Origin: Nemertoderma westbladi
Lineage: Eukaryota; Xenacoelomorpha; Nemertodermatida; Nemertodermatidae
Direction: 5' to 3'
DNA length: 64,000 bases
Assembly: GCA_032718475.1 (NCBI GenBank)
Contig: JAUCBJ010003201.1
Span: 54,976 to 118,975 of the forward strand
The notes under the pieces are model-generated. The model saw nothing but the letters and a program-made list of their open reading frames with translations, did not search any database and was not told where the DNA came from. Position numbers and translations under genes: made by a program. The stretch's first letter is position 1. The number at the start of each line of letters is the position of its first letter. Shown here piece by piece: positions 1-13,029 of this stretch.

Positions 1-3000
1 ACCATCATCCATTTATTATTTACCATCATTCCTTTATTATTTACCATCCTTCCTTTATTATTTACCACCATCCATTTATTATTTACCATCATCCCTTTAT
101 TATTTACCATCCTTCCTTTATTATTAACCATCCTTTCTTTATAATTACCATCATCCCTTTATTATTTACCATCATCCATTTATTATTTACCATCATTCCT
201 TTATTATTTACCATCCTTCCTTTATTATTTACCATCATCCCTTTATTATTTACCATCCTTCCTTTATTATTTACCATCATTCCTTTATTATTTACTTACC
301 AGCATCCCTTTATTATTTACCATCATCCCTTTATTATTTACCATCCTTCCTTTATTATTTACCACCATCCATTTATTATTTACCATCATCCCTTTATTAT
401 TTACCATCCTTCCTTTATTATTAACCATCCTTCCTTTATTATTTACCATCATCCCTTTATTATTTACCATCATCCATTTATTATTTACCATCATTCCTTT
501 ATTATTTACCATCCTTCCTTTATTATTTACCATCATCCCTTTATTATTTACCATCCTTCCTTTATTATTTACCATCCTTCCTTTATTATTAACCATCCTT
601 TCTTTATAATTACCATCATCCCTTTATTATTTGCCATCATCCCTTTATTATTCACTATCATCCATTTATTATTTACCATCCTTCCTTTATTATTTCCCAT
701 CCTTCCTTTATTATTTCCCATCCTTCCTTTATTATTTACCACCATCCCTTTATTATTCATATTCACCATCATCCCTTTATTATTTACCATCCGTCCTTTA
801 TTATTTACCATCATCCCTTTAATATTTACCATCATCCGTTTATTATTTACCACCCTTCCTTTATTATTTACCATCATCCCTTTATTATTTACCATCATCT
901 CTTTATTATTTACCATCATCCATTATTATGAACCATCCTTCCTTTATTATTTACCAACATCCCTTTATTATTTACCATCATCCCTTTATTATTTACCATC
1001 ATCCATTATTATGAACCATCCTTCCTTTATTATTTACCAACATCCCTTTATTATTTACCATCATCCCTTTATTATTTACCATCCTTCCTTTATTATTAAC
1101 CATCATCCCTTTATTATTTACCATCATCCCTTTATTATTTACCATCATCCCTTTATTATTTACCATCCTTCCTTTATTATTTACCATCATCCCTTTATTA
1201 TTTACCATCATCCCTTTATTATTTACCATCATCCCTTTATTATTTACCATCATCCATTATTATGAACCATCCTTCCTTTATTATTTACCAACATCCCTTT
1301 ATTATTTACCATCATCCCTTTATTATTTACCATCATCCATTATTATTAACCATCCTTCCTTTATTATTTACCAACATCCCTTTATTATTTACCATCATCC
1401 CTTTATTATTTACCATCCTTCCTTTATTATTAACCATCATCCCTTTATTATTTACCATCATCCCTTTATTATTTACCATCATCCCTTTATTATTTACCAT
1501 CCTTCCTTTATTATTTACCATCATCCCTTTATTATTTACCATCCTTCCTTTATTATTTACCATCATCCCTTTATTATTTACCATCATCCCTTTATTATTT
1601 ACCATCCTTCCTTTATTATTAACCATCCTTCCTTTATTATTTACCAACATCCCTTTATTATTTACCATCATCCCTTTATTATTTACCATCATCCATTATT
1701 ATGAACCATCCTTCCTTTATTATTTACCAACATCCCTTTATTATTTACCATCATCCCTTTATTATTTACCATCATCCATTATTATTAACCATCCTTCCTT
1801 TATTATTTACCAACATCCCTTTATTATTTACCATCATCCCTTTATTATTTACCATCCTTCCTTTATTATTAACCATCATCCCTTTATTATTTACCATCCT
1901 TCCTTTATTATTAACCATCATCCCTTTATTATTTACCATCATCCCTTTATTATTTACCATCATCCCTTTATTATTTACCATCCTTCCTTTATTATTTACC
2001 AACATCCCTTTATTATTTACCATCCTTCCTTTATTATTTACCATCCTTCCTTTATTATTTACCATCCTTCCTTTATTATTTACCATCCTTCCTTTATTAT
2101 TTAACATCATCCATTATTATGAACCATCCTTCCTTTATTATTTCCCATCCTCCCTTTATTATTAACCATCATCCCTTTATTATTTACCATCCTTCCTTTA
2201 TTATTAACCATCATCCCTTTATTATTTACCATCCTTCCTTTATTATTAACCATCATCCCTTTATTATTTACCATCCTTCCTTTATTATTAACCATCATCC
2301 CTTTATTATTTACCATCATCCCTTTATTATTTACCATCATCCCTTTATTATTTACCATCCTTCCTTTATTATTTACCAACATCCCTTTATTATTTACCAT
2401 CCTTCCTTTATTATTTACCATCATTCCTTTATTATTTACCATCCTTCCTTTATTATTTACCATCATCCATTTATTATTTACCATCCTTCCTTTATTATTT
2501 ACCATCTTTCCTTTATTATTTACTTACCAGCATCCAGTTATTATTTACCATCATCCCTTTATTATTTACCATCCTTCCTTTATTATTTACCATCCTTCCT
2601 TTATTATTTACCATCCTTCCTTTATTATTTACCATCATCCCTTTACTATTTGCCATCCTCGATGTATTATTCACCATCCTCCCTTTATTATTAACCATCA
2701 TTCCTTCATTATTTACCATATCATCCATTTAGTATTTACCCCCCATTTATTATTTACCATCCTTCCTTTATTATTAACCATCATCCCTTTATTATTTACC
2801 ATCATCCCTTTATTATTTACCATCCTTCCTTTATTATTTACCATCCTTCCTTTATTATTTACCATCATCCCTTTATTATTTACCATCATCCCTTTATTAT
2901 TTACCATCATCCATTTATTATTTACCATCCTTCCTTTATTATTTACCATCATCCCTTTATTATTTACCATCCTTCCTTTATTATTTACCATCATCCCTTT

Positions 3001-6000
3001 ATTATTTACCATCATCCCTTTATTATTTACCATCCTTCCTTTATTATTTAACATCATCCATTATTATGAACCATCCTTCCTTTATTATTTCCCATCCTTC
3101 CTTTATTATTAACCACCATCCCTTTATTATTTACCATCATCCCTTTATTATTTACCATCCTTCCTTTATTATTTAACATCATCCATTATTATGAACCATC
3201 CTTCCTTTATTATTTCCCATCCTTCCTTTATTATTAACCATCCTTCCTTTATTATTTACCATCATCCCTTTATTATTTACCATCATCCCTTTATTATTAA
3301 CCATCCTTCCTTTATTATTAACCATCCTTCCTTTATTATTTACCAACATCCCTTTATTATTTACCATCCTTCCTTTATTATTTCCCATCCTTCCTTTATT
3401 ATTAACCATCCTTCCTTTATTATTAACCATCCTCCCTTTATTATTTACCATCCTTCCTTTATTATTTACCATCTTTCCTTTATTATTTACCATCCTCCCT
3501 TTATTATTTACCACCATCCATTTATTATTTACCATCATCCCTTTATTATTAACCATCCTTCCTTTATTATTAACCATCCTTCCTTTATTATTTACCAACA
3601 TCCCTTTATTATTTACCATCCTTCCTTTATTATTTCCCATCCTTCCTTTATTATTAACCATCCTTCCTTTATTATTAACCATCCTCCCTTTATTATTTAC
3701 CATCCTTCCTTTATTATTTACCATCTTTCCTTTATTATTTACTTACCAGCATCCCTTTATTATTTACCATCATCCCTTTATTATTTACCATCCTTCCTTT
3801 ATTATTTACCATCCTTCCTTTATTATTTACCATCCTTCCTTTATTATTTACCATCCTTCCTTTATTATTTACCATCCTTCCTTTATTATTTACCATCATC
3901 CCTTTATTATTTACCATCATCCCTTTATTATTTACCATCCTTCCTTTATTATTTAACATCATCCATTATTATGAACCATCCTTCCTTTATTATTTCCCAT
4001 CCTTCCTTTATTATTAACCACCATCCCTTTATTATTTACCATCATCCCTTTATTATTTACCATCCTTCCTTTATTATTTAACATCATCCATTATTATGAA
4101 CCATCCTTCCTTTATTATTTCCCATCCTTCCTTTATTATTAACCATCCTTCCTTTATTATTTACCATCATCCCTTTATGATTAACCATCCTCCCTTTATT
4201 ATTAACCACCATCCCTTTATTATTTACCATCATCCCTTTATTATTTACCATCCTTCCTTTATTATTTAACATCATCCATTATTATGAACCATCCTTCCTT
4301 TATTATTTCCCATCCTTCCTTTATTATTAACCACCATCCCTTTATTATTTACCATCATCCCTTTATGATTAACCATCCTCCCTTTATTATTAACCACCAT
4401 CCCTTTATTATTTACCATCATCCCTTTATTATTTACCATCCTTCCTTTATTATTTAACATCATCCATTATTATGAACCATCCTTCCTTTATTATTTCCCA
4501 TCCTTCCTTTATTATTTCCCATCCTTCCTTTATTATTAACCATCCTTCCTTTATTATTTACCATCATCCCTTTATGATTAACCATCCTCCCTTTATTATT
4601 AACCACCATCCCTTTATTATTTACCATCATCCCTTTATTATTTACCATCCTTCCTTTATTATTTAACATCATCCATTATTATGAACCATCCTTCCTTTAT
4701 TATTTCCCATCCTTCCTTTATTATTTAACATCATCCCTTTATTATTTACCATCCTTCCTTTATTATTAACCACCATCCCTTTATTATTTACCATCATCCC
4801 TTTATTATTTACCATCCTCCCTTTATTATTAACCACCATCCCTTTATTATTTACCATCATCCCTTTATTATTTACCATCCTTCCTTTATTATTTAACATC
4901 ATCCATTATTATGAACCATCCTTCCTTTATTATTTCCCATCCTTCCTTTATTATTTCCCATCCTTCCTTTATTATTAACCATCCTTCCTTTATTATTTAC
5001 CATCATCCCTTTATGATTAACCATCCTCCCTTTATTATTAACCACCATCCCTTTATTATTTACCATCATCCCTTTATTATTTACCATCCTTCCTTTATTA
5101 TTTAACATCATCCATTATTATGAACCATCCTTCCTTTATTATTTCCCATCCTTCCTTTATTATTTACCATCATCCCTTTATTATTTACCATCCTTCCTTT
5201 ATTATTTCCCATCCTTCCTTTATTATGAACCATCCTTCCTTTATTATTTCCCATCCTTCCTTTATTATTAACCATCCTTCCTTTATTATTTACCATCATC
5301 CCTTTATGATTAACCATCCTCCCTTTATTATTAACCACCATCCCTTTATTATTTACCATCATCCCTTTATTATTTACCATCCTTCCTTTATTATTTAACA
5401 TCATCCATTATTATGAACCATCCTTCCTTTATTATTTCCCATCCTTCCTTTATTATTAACCATCCTTCCTTTATTATTTACCATCATCCCTTTATGATTA
5501 ACCATCCTCCCTTTATTATTAACCACCATCCCTTTATTATTTACCATCATCCCTTTATTATTTACCATCCTTCCTTTATTATTTAACATCATCCATTATT
5601 ATGAACCATCCTTCCTTTATTATTTCCCATCCTTCCTTTATTATTAACCATCCTTCCTTTATTATTTACCATCATCCCTTTATGATTAACCATCCTCCCT
5701 TTATTATTAACCACCATCCCTTTATTATTTACCATCCTTCCTTTATTATTTCCCATCCTTCCTTTATTATTTAACATCATCCATTATTATGAACCATCCT
5801 TCCTTTATTATTTCCCATCCTTCCTTTATTATTTACCATCATCCCTTTATGATTAACCATCCTCCCTTTATTATTCACTATCATCCCTTTATTATTTACC
5901 ATCATCCCTTTATTATTTACCATCCTTCCTTTATTATTTACCATCATCCCTTTATGATTAACCATCCTCCCTTTATTATTTACCACCATCCATTTATTAT

Positions 6001-8365
6001 TTACCATCATCCCTTTATTATTAACCATCCTTCCTTTATTATTAACCATCCTTCCTTTATTATTTACCAACATCCCTTTATTATTTACCATCCTTCCTTT
6101 ATTATTTCCCATCCTTCCTTTATTATTAACCATCCTTCCTTTATTATTAACCATCCTCCCTTTATTATTTACCATCCTTCCTTTATTATTTACCATCTTT
6201 CCTTTATTATTTACTTACCAGCATCCCTTTATTATTTACCATCATCCCTTTATTATTTACCATCCTTCCTTTATTATTTACCATCCTTCCTTTATTATTT
6301 ACCATCCTTCCTTTATTATTTACCATCATCCCTTTACTATTTGCCATCCTCGATGTATTATTCACCATCCTCCCTTTATTATTAACCATCATCCCTTTAT
6401 TATTTACCATCCTTCCTTTATTATTTAACATCATCCATTATTATGAACCATCCTTCCTTTATTATTTCCCATCCTTCCTTTATTATTAACCATCCTTCCT
6501 TTATTATTTACCACCATCCATTTATTATTTACCATCATCCCTTTATTATTAACCATCCTTCCTTTATTATTTACCAACATCCCTTTATTATTTACCATCC
6601 TTCCTTTATTATTTCCCATCCTTCCTTTATTATTAACCATCCTTCCTTTATTATTAACCATCCTCCCTTTATTATTTACCATCCTTCCTTTATTATTTAC
6701 CATCTTTCCTTTATTATTTACTTACCAGCATCCCTTTATTATTTACCATCATCCCTTTATTATTTACCATCCTTCCTTTATTATTTACCATCCTTCCTTT
6801 ATTATTTACCATCCTTCCTTTATTATTTACCATCATCCCTTTACTATTTGCCATCCTCGATGTATTATTCACCATCCTCCCTTTATTATTAACCATCATC
6901 CCTTTATTATTTACCATCCTTCCTTTATTATTTAACATCATCCATTATTATGAACCATCCTTCCTTTATTATTTCCCATCCTTCCTTTATTATTAACCAT
7001 CCTTCCTTTATTATTTACCACCATCCATTTATTATTTACCATCATCCCTTTATTATTTACCATCCTTCCTTTATTATTAACCATCCTTCCTTTATTATTT
7101 ACCATCATCCCTTTATTATTTACCATCATCCATTTATTATTTACCATCATTCCTTTATTATTTACCATCCTTCCTTTATTATTTACCATCATCCCTTTAT
7201 TATTTACCATCCTTCCTTTATTATTTCCCATCCTTCCTTTATTATTAACCATCCTTTCTTTATTATTTACCATCATCCCTTTATTATTTACCATCATCCC
7301 TTTATTATTCACTATCATCCATTTATTATTTACCATCCTTCCTTTATTATTTCCCATCCTTCCTTTATTATTTCCCATCCTTCCTTTATTATTTACCACC
7401 ATCCCTTTATTATTCATATTCACCATCATCCCTTTATTATTTACCATCCTTCCTTTATTATTTCCCATCCTTCCTTTATTATTTAGCATCATCCCTTTAT
7501 TATTTACCATCCGTCCTTTATTATTTAGCATCCTTCCTTTATTATTAACCATCATCAATTTAATATTTCCCCCCCATTTATTATTTACCATCATCCATTT
7601 ATAATTTACCATCGTCCATTTATTATTTACCATCATCTCTTTATTATTTACCATGATCCCTTTATTATTTACCATCCTTCCTTTATTATTTACCATCCTT
7701 CCTTTATTATTTACCATCCTTCCTTTATTATTTACCATCCTCCATTTATAATTTACTATCCTCCATTTATTATTTACCATCATCCCTTTATTATTTACCA
7801 TGATCCCTTTATTATTTACCACCCTTCCTTTATTATTTACCATCCTTCCTTTATTATTTACCATCCTTCCTTTATTATTTACCATCCTCCATTTATAATT
7901 TACTATCCTCCATTTATTATTTACCAGCATCCCTTTATTATTTACCATCATCCCTTTATTATTCACCATCCTTCCTTTATTATTTACCATCATCCATTTA
8001 TTATTTAACCCCTTTTATTATTTACCATCCTCCATTTATTATTTACCATATCATCCATTTAGTATTTACCCCCCATTTATTATTTACCATCCTCCATGTA
8101 CTATTCACCATCCTCCCTTTATTATTAACCACCCTTCCTTCATTATTTACCATCATTCCTTTATTATTTACCATCCTTCCTTTATTATTTACCATCATCC
8201 CTTTATTATTTACCATCCTTCATTTATTATTTACCATCCTTCCTTTATTATTTATCATCATCCATTTATTATTTACCCCCCGTTTATTATTTACCATCCT
8301 CCATTTATAATTTACCATCCTCCTTTCCCATTTATTATTTACCATCCTCCATTTATTATTAACCT
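1..8365. repeat. 21-bp minisatellite array (about 400 copies)
   Basis: Tandem units built on CCATCATCCC followed by TTTATTATTTA (21 bp) run from the window edge to about 8365, so the left end is not seen. Variants alternate CATCATCCC, CATCCTTCC and CATCATCCA. A minority of units are 20 bp (the ATTATTATGAA form) or about 25 bp (the ACTTACCAGCATCC junction near 294, 2522, 3741, 6212 and 6719). The unit length is a multiple of three and all three + frames are stop-free, so long meaningless reading frames appear (for example 1262-2104 + and 6938-7993 -). On the - strand every normal unit contains AATAAA. No gene is supported inside the array. Confidence 0.97.
3050..6960. repeat. Higher-order repeat block within the 21-bp array
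   Basis: A 20-bp marker unit containing ATTATTATGAACC recurs near 3066, 3192, 3970, 4096, 4284, 4472, 4681, 4911, 5120, 5413, 5601, 5789, 6443 and 6950. Spacings between 4096 and 5789 are 188, 188, 209, 230, 209, 293, 188 and 188. Each equals n x 21 + 20, which shows unequal exchange of whole units. The stretch ending near 6434 is repeated 507 bp later, ending near 6941, including rare variant units (the TGCCATCCTCGATG type near 6350 and 6857). Confidence 0.85.
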
Positions 8366-8848
8366 TCCTCCTTTTACCCTATACTTGTATAAAATTGATT
8401 TAGATATATTATACAGTTACAGTACATTGTAGAAAAATGTAGTGATTTAATATCATTTTGATCAGTACAAGTATGGCAGTATGCTGCTATGGTTGTAGGC
8501 TACGCCGCTACGGCTACATATTTTTTGCGACCAGATGAACACGATGAGGGCAGCGAGGGGTGTAAGTAATGGATAAGAGTAGGCCCAATAACCGACATGG
8601 TCTAGTAAGTGTCTTGGTAGATACTGAACTGACTGATAACTCTGATACTGCAGTGATGATTACAGAAATACTTGTGACTGACTTAAAAGCCTTCCATGCT
8701 GCCACGACTCTTTAATAAATAAGTAAATTAATTCCAGCATTCAGACATTGAAATATATCACTGTATCAGTACCGGTCCAGTACCTACTGACCTACTGTCA
8801 GACAGTAGGCCTACGCCTACACCTAGCCCAGTAGCCTACAGGGCAATA
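8366..8848. other. Intergenic, 5' flank of zinc-finger gene
   Basis: Unique sequence between the 21-bp array and the zinc-finger coding region. It holds an in-frame stop (TAA 8729-8731) that bounds the zinc-finger frame and no ATG in that frame before 8849. I see no convincing core promoter motif. The 63-codon - frame at 8514-8705 has no recognisable similarity and is left out. Confidence 0.6.
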
Positions 8849-10060
8849 ATGGAAGTATCAACAAACAATAGCGAAGAGTTGAATGTTTCTGATAATGTGC
8901 CGGATAGGCCTAACGTATCGCAGATCATCAAGGAGAAATCGCTGTTTAGAATTACTGATGTAGGAAGAAGCGCTTCGAAATCCATCAATTTCTTATCCAC
9001 CGGCTCCGGTCGTCGGAACAAATTCCAGAAAGAACAAGTTCGAATAAAACTGAAAAAATTTAGAATCTATAGATGCACAGATAATGATTGTGTAAAATGT
9101 TTCAAATCATCGTCTGGTCTGAGCGACCACGTTAGTAGTGTGCACAAAGGGGTTCGTTACGGGTGCACGGCGTGTCCCTCGCAGTTCCGTCGCAAGCTCA
9201 GTTTGCGGCTACACGCGAGATGCTGTCACGAAGGTTCCGGCTTTAATTGCGATCAATGCGATAAACTATTCACTCGTAAGATCAGTCTGACTAGACACCA
9301 TCAAGCCGTACACGAACGAGTTACCCACGAGTGCCAGCAGTGCGGTAAATCGTTCACACAAAAAACATATCTGGCTATTCACAAGAACTTAGTTCACGAA
9401 GGTGTCGCCAAATTTCGCTGCGAACTTTGCGGTAAGCCGTTTCCCCAGAACGGTGGCCTCCGAATCCACAAGGAGGCGGTTCACCTAGGGATTAAGTACC
9501 CGTGTCAGCAGTGTACGAAATCGTTTGCGGAGCAGCGCAAGCTGTCTGCGCACGTTAAGGCTATCCACGAAGGCCAGGGGTTCAACTGCGATAAATGCTC
9601 CAAGGTGTTCGGTACGGCTTCGCAAAGGAAACTTCATGTGGCGTCGGTCCACGATAAATCCTGCAACTTTCCGTGTTCGCACTGCGACTGCATATATACA
9701 AGTAGATGGGCATTATCCAGGCATGTTTTTAGAAAACACGACAGTTCCAACTCGCTTGGAACATCTCGGAACACCAACTCATTACCTTGCGAGTTCTGCA
9801 CAGAAGAATTTCCCTCGATTAGAGCCGTTAGGAAACACGTTAAATGCGCCCACCCAGACCAGATCGTCCGACCCAAATACAAATGTTCGCGTTGCGATAA
9901 GGAATTCAGCAAGATGAGTAACCTCACCAGGCATATTGAATCCTTGCACGATGGTTACCATAGGTACGGCGTTACATGCGTACTATGTGGCAAAGGGTTG
10001 TCAGCGAGCGGTAAGCTCAAGAAGCACATGGCATCCATACATCAGGTCGGAAGTAGTTAG
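8849..10060 (+). CDS. C2H2 zinc-finger protein, 11 fingers, single exon
   Basis: This 403-residue protein is probably a nuclear DNA-binding factor. The first 70 residues are a basic/polar leader without a recognisable domain (no KRAB, BTB or ZAD). Eleven C2H2 fingers follow at about residues 76-99, 106-127, 134-155, 162-183, 191-212, 219-240, 247-268, 276-297, 314-335, 346-367 and 377-398. Finger 1 has C-x4-C and the others C-x2-C. All eleven end in H-x4-H instead of the commoner H-x3-H, and the linkers are of HEGxxF/Y type, not TGEKP. A longer spacer (298-313) separates fingers 8 and 9. The start is the first in-frame ATG after TAA at 8729-8731, and the stop is TAG at 10058-10060. The frame is intact and fingers keep all ligands, so I think it is a real gene. 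Orthology and target site are unknown. An upstream non-coding exon cannot be excluded. Confidence 0.9.
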   Translation: MEVSTNNSEELNVSDNVPDRPNVSQIIKEKSLFRITDVGRSASKSINFLSTGSGRRNKFQKEQVRIKLKKFRIYRCTDNDCVKCFKSSSGLSDHVSSVHKGVRYGCTACPSQFRRKLSLRLHARCCHEGSGFNCDQCDKLFTRKISLTRHHQAVHERVTHECQQCGKSFTQKTYLAIHKNLVHEGVAKFRCELCGKPFPQNGGLRIHKEAVHLGIKYPCQQCTKSFAEQRKLSAHVKAIHEGQGFNCDKCSKVFGTASQRKLHVASVHDKSCNFPCSHCDCIYTSRWALSRHVFRKHDSSNSLGTSRNTNSLPCEFCTEEFPSIRAVRKHVKCAHPDQIVRPKYKCSRCDKEFSKMSNLTRHIESLHDGYHRYGVTCVLCGKGLSASGKLKKHMASIHQVGSS

Positions 10061-10676
10061 CGGGGTGTATGTGTATGGGGTGGGGGTAAATGGACCCGGT
10101 CGCCCATACTAATGGTCCTTAAAAACTACGAAAACGTCTGGTAGGGAAATTATGCGACGAAAACGAAATATCAGATTAACTATTTAACTAACAGTAGTTC
10201 GTTGTTTAGTATGGCTTGCATTATTTGTATTATATAGTATAATTTTAGTAGCATGTATGTATATTGTATATTCTATTTGTATAGTATTAGATAAAATCAT
10301 GTTTGAATTGCAAATGAATTATTTACCTTCAGCGACTAATTTATTACAAATTGCACTGTATCTGTCCGTAACCCCACCCATTCTCACGTTTTACATTGTA
10401 TCTGCACCATATCCCTTGAATATAGTGTCATTATTCATGTACCCCACCCCCCCCCCCCCCCCCCACCCCAAAAAAAATTATTAAAAATCCCAAATACTTC
10501 AAAAGTTTCATGGTTTTCCACCAGCGCGAGGCTGTTTTATTATATTAAATAAAAACAGCATATTCTAGAACATTTTGTTTATGTATGAATAATACGTAAT
10601 AATAACATTGGATTGTTGTCCAGCTACGTATGGGATGAACAAAATGTTCCAAAATATGGAATATTTATTAAATAGA
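10061..10676. other. Zinc-finger 3' UTR / intergenic
   Basis: AT-rich non-coding DNA with a poly-C tract (10447-10464). A small inverted repeat pairs GAACATTTTGTT near 10568 with AACAAAATGTTC near 10638. The 75-codon + frame at 10257-10484 is low-complexity and not supported as a gene. Confidence 0.5.
10548..10553 (+). promoter_or_regulatory. Candidate polyadenylation signal AATAAA
   Basis: AATAAA (overlapping an ATTAAA at 10544-10549) lies about 490 nt past the zinc-finger stop, on the same strand. The 3' UTR it implies includes an 18-nt poly-C tract at 10447-10464. Confidence 0.4.
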
Positions 10677-10971
10677 ATATCGTAGCTTTAAAGTGTCATA
10701 AGGCCCTAAGTAAAAATTTGTAATTGTTCAGGAGTGCCTATAAAATATATAGAGAGATATAGGATTATTGGATTTCACTTTACTACGTAATAATCATCAC
10801 TTCCCATTGGTTAAAATGTTCAAAACTTCACCAGCTGATAGACCATGTCTTAAAGTGTGGAATTGTATAAAAAAAGTAAAATCTGACAAAAATCGACTTA
10901 GTGCTTTATGAGTTATGACACTTAAGCTACGCTACGATATGAGTTATGACACTTAAGCTACGCTACGATAT
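10677..10971. mobile_element. Small terminal-inverted-repeat element (MITE-like)
   Basis: ATATCGTAGCTTTAAAGTGT at 10677 is mirrored by an inverted copy ending at 10971, with a 5-6 nt indel. The right end is itself an exact 31-bp tandem duplication (10910-10940 and 10941-10971). Total length is about 295 bp with no coding capacity. I could not identify a clean target-site duplication, so the limits are approximate. Confidence 0.45.
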
Positions 10972-11063
10972 ATGTCCTGTATGGGAAGCAAAAATACATT
11001 CAAATTCAAATGTTTTCACATTTCTGGAATCCTTGCACGCTCAGCTCTCTATTGTGCGCAGTG

Positions 11064-11192
11064 GCGGTACGGCTATGCCGCGTTACGGAAAGTCGCGTTA
11101 CGGCTAATTTTCAGAGTAGCCGTAACGTGACTTTCAAAGTCGCGTTACGGCTACTCAAAAAGTCGTATTACGGCTAATTGTCGCGTTACGGC
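11064..11192. repeat. GTCGCGTTACGGCTA repeat cluster with long hairpin
   Basis: Four or five direct copies of a GCGTTACGGCTA word plus one inverted copy. Positions 11114-11134 and 11136-11156 form a 21-bp inverted repeat with one mismatch and a 1-nt centre, giving a nearly perfect cruciform or hairpin. Confidence 0.7.
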
Positions 11193-13029
11193 TAATCTAC
11201 TGTCTTGGTTTTACATAGGGAATCATTATCAATATTATTCTATGGTGTTTACGTACAGATGAGGCCCGAAAAATGTAATGTAATAATGTTTTACATCATG
11301 GGAGTATCCGGGGGGGGGGGGGGGGGGGGGATTTTAACTAAAAAAAGATTGTTGATTAATTATTGTATTATTATTGTTGTATTGAGTACCACAGTACACA
11401 GTACCATAGGTATCTTGGTCGAAATTATATCAGTATTTTTTTGCCGAAATATTGCACTTTGAATTTATCATAATAATCAAATCAAAAGTATCTAAAACTA
11501 AAGCTATTGAATTAGCCAGTCATCGCCCGCGTAGGGCATTTGGTTCAGTGGTGGGGTGGGTTGGAATGGTTTGGCCGCGAAGGTGTGGTTCAGGGGTGGT
11601 TTGGGAAGAAATGGTTCGGCCGCGAAGGGGTGGTTCACTACACCAACATACCAGTCGGGATCACCACCCCCTCCCAATGCAGCTGGACCTTCAACTGGGT
11701 GATCGGCGGCTGGAAGGACGGCCATTGCCTGCTTGTCAGTCCCCAAACAGAACGCCATATGGTCCAGGTAGCGAGCCAGGTGTTGGTTGACAACACCAAT
11801 AAGAAGTAGTGGAATATGTTCCACAAAACCATTCATTGCTTCTTTGGCTGCTATTATTGACTGTAATCTGTACCTGTGCTTGAGGCTGTCACTAAGAATA
11901 CCATAGACGATAGAATACCATACGAAGAATACCAACAAACAGCTATAAGGGCTGAAGAATAAACTGGTGTAATATCTCAGGAGACACCTTTTTCAAACAC
12001 TTGTAGCTAAAGATTGAAAGGAAAAATAAAAATTCTGGCTCACCCACGGAGGAGGAGGGAGGTGAGACTAACTCTGTTTGAAATTTCTTCTGATCTCATT
12101 AAGATTTGTAGAAAAATTGGGGGGGGGGGGGGGGGGGGTGTGTACCTGAATAACGACACTACAACTATATTCCAGGACATGGTGTAGGCCTATACCAGTA
12201 TGGTAATTAAATGAAGTAAAAAAATCACGCGAAAAAATATCACGAGTAAAATATCGAGGGTAAAATTAGCTATCATTTTTGGTATGAATCATCACCGGCT
12301 TCCAACAATAACACTAAAAGCTAGTCCCATAAAAATTAATATAAATAGTGATTTATTAAAAAAAATATATTATTAAATTGTTTCTTTTTCGCCCGAATAT
12401 ACAGTACCCCAAAATCGGGAGAAAAAGTTGCATTTTTTTCCTAGGGAAAAAAGTAACCCATGATTGCATTCATTTTACTTTTTCCGCGGCGAAAAAAATA
12501 AAATATGTTTGGTTAAATTTCTTAAATTATATTACATGTGTTGAAAGAATATCGAAGTAGAAAAGGTTTACACGTAATTTGAGTAAAATCCATTAACACA
12601 CTCAAAAGTTATTGCAACTTTAGTGTCTGCAGGGCGAGCTCCAAAACGGAACTCAATATCCAATATTGGTTTATGGTTAGTTAAGCGGCTCTCTAGTTAC
12701 GTAATAAATATTCGATAACACTTAATTATTTTAACATTGAGTAAGGCAGCATCAGGAGTTGAAGAGTACAGTAATTTGAATCGCAGTAACTATGGAAGCA
12801 ATAAGTAAAATACTACAGTTCAATTTATTGTATTACACTATATCGCTGTACGTTTTATTAAAGAATGGAGCATCAACAAAAGTACCAATTTAAGAATACA
12901 TTTACGTATTACATGGGAAAAAAACGTAGAACAATTTTTTTCAATATTCTCTCGACCCATTATTAACCACGCTGAGGACGCTCGAAAAATATATTTCCAT
13001 CGTCTCCAATACGGTCTTCTAAAACACCA
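11193..13029. other. Non-coding interval with short tandem duplication
   Basis: Contains poly-G tracts at 11310-11330 and 12119-12138, and a ~45-bp imperfect tandem duplication at about 11549-11640 (GGTTTGGCCGCGAAG type). A 144-codon frame at 11504-11938 (-) is moderately GC-rich. It has no recognised domain and no convincing splice sites, so I cannot call it a gene. The rest is AT-rich with nothing recognisable. Confidence 0.4.

Noticed and set aside
1262-7993. Long frames of 100-351 codons in the 21-bp array (HPFIIY, VNNKGM, LYYLPS types)
   Set aside because: Pure translation of a 21-bp tandem repeat. All three + frames and one - frame lack stops by unit composition, and there is no unique sequence.
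1-8365. Telomeric or centromeric satellite
   Set aside because: Not a telomere motif. The unit is too short and the array too local to claim centromere identity from one window.
9485-9927. Frames inside the zinc-finger gene on other frames/strand
   Set aside because: Shadows of the C2H2 coding region.
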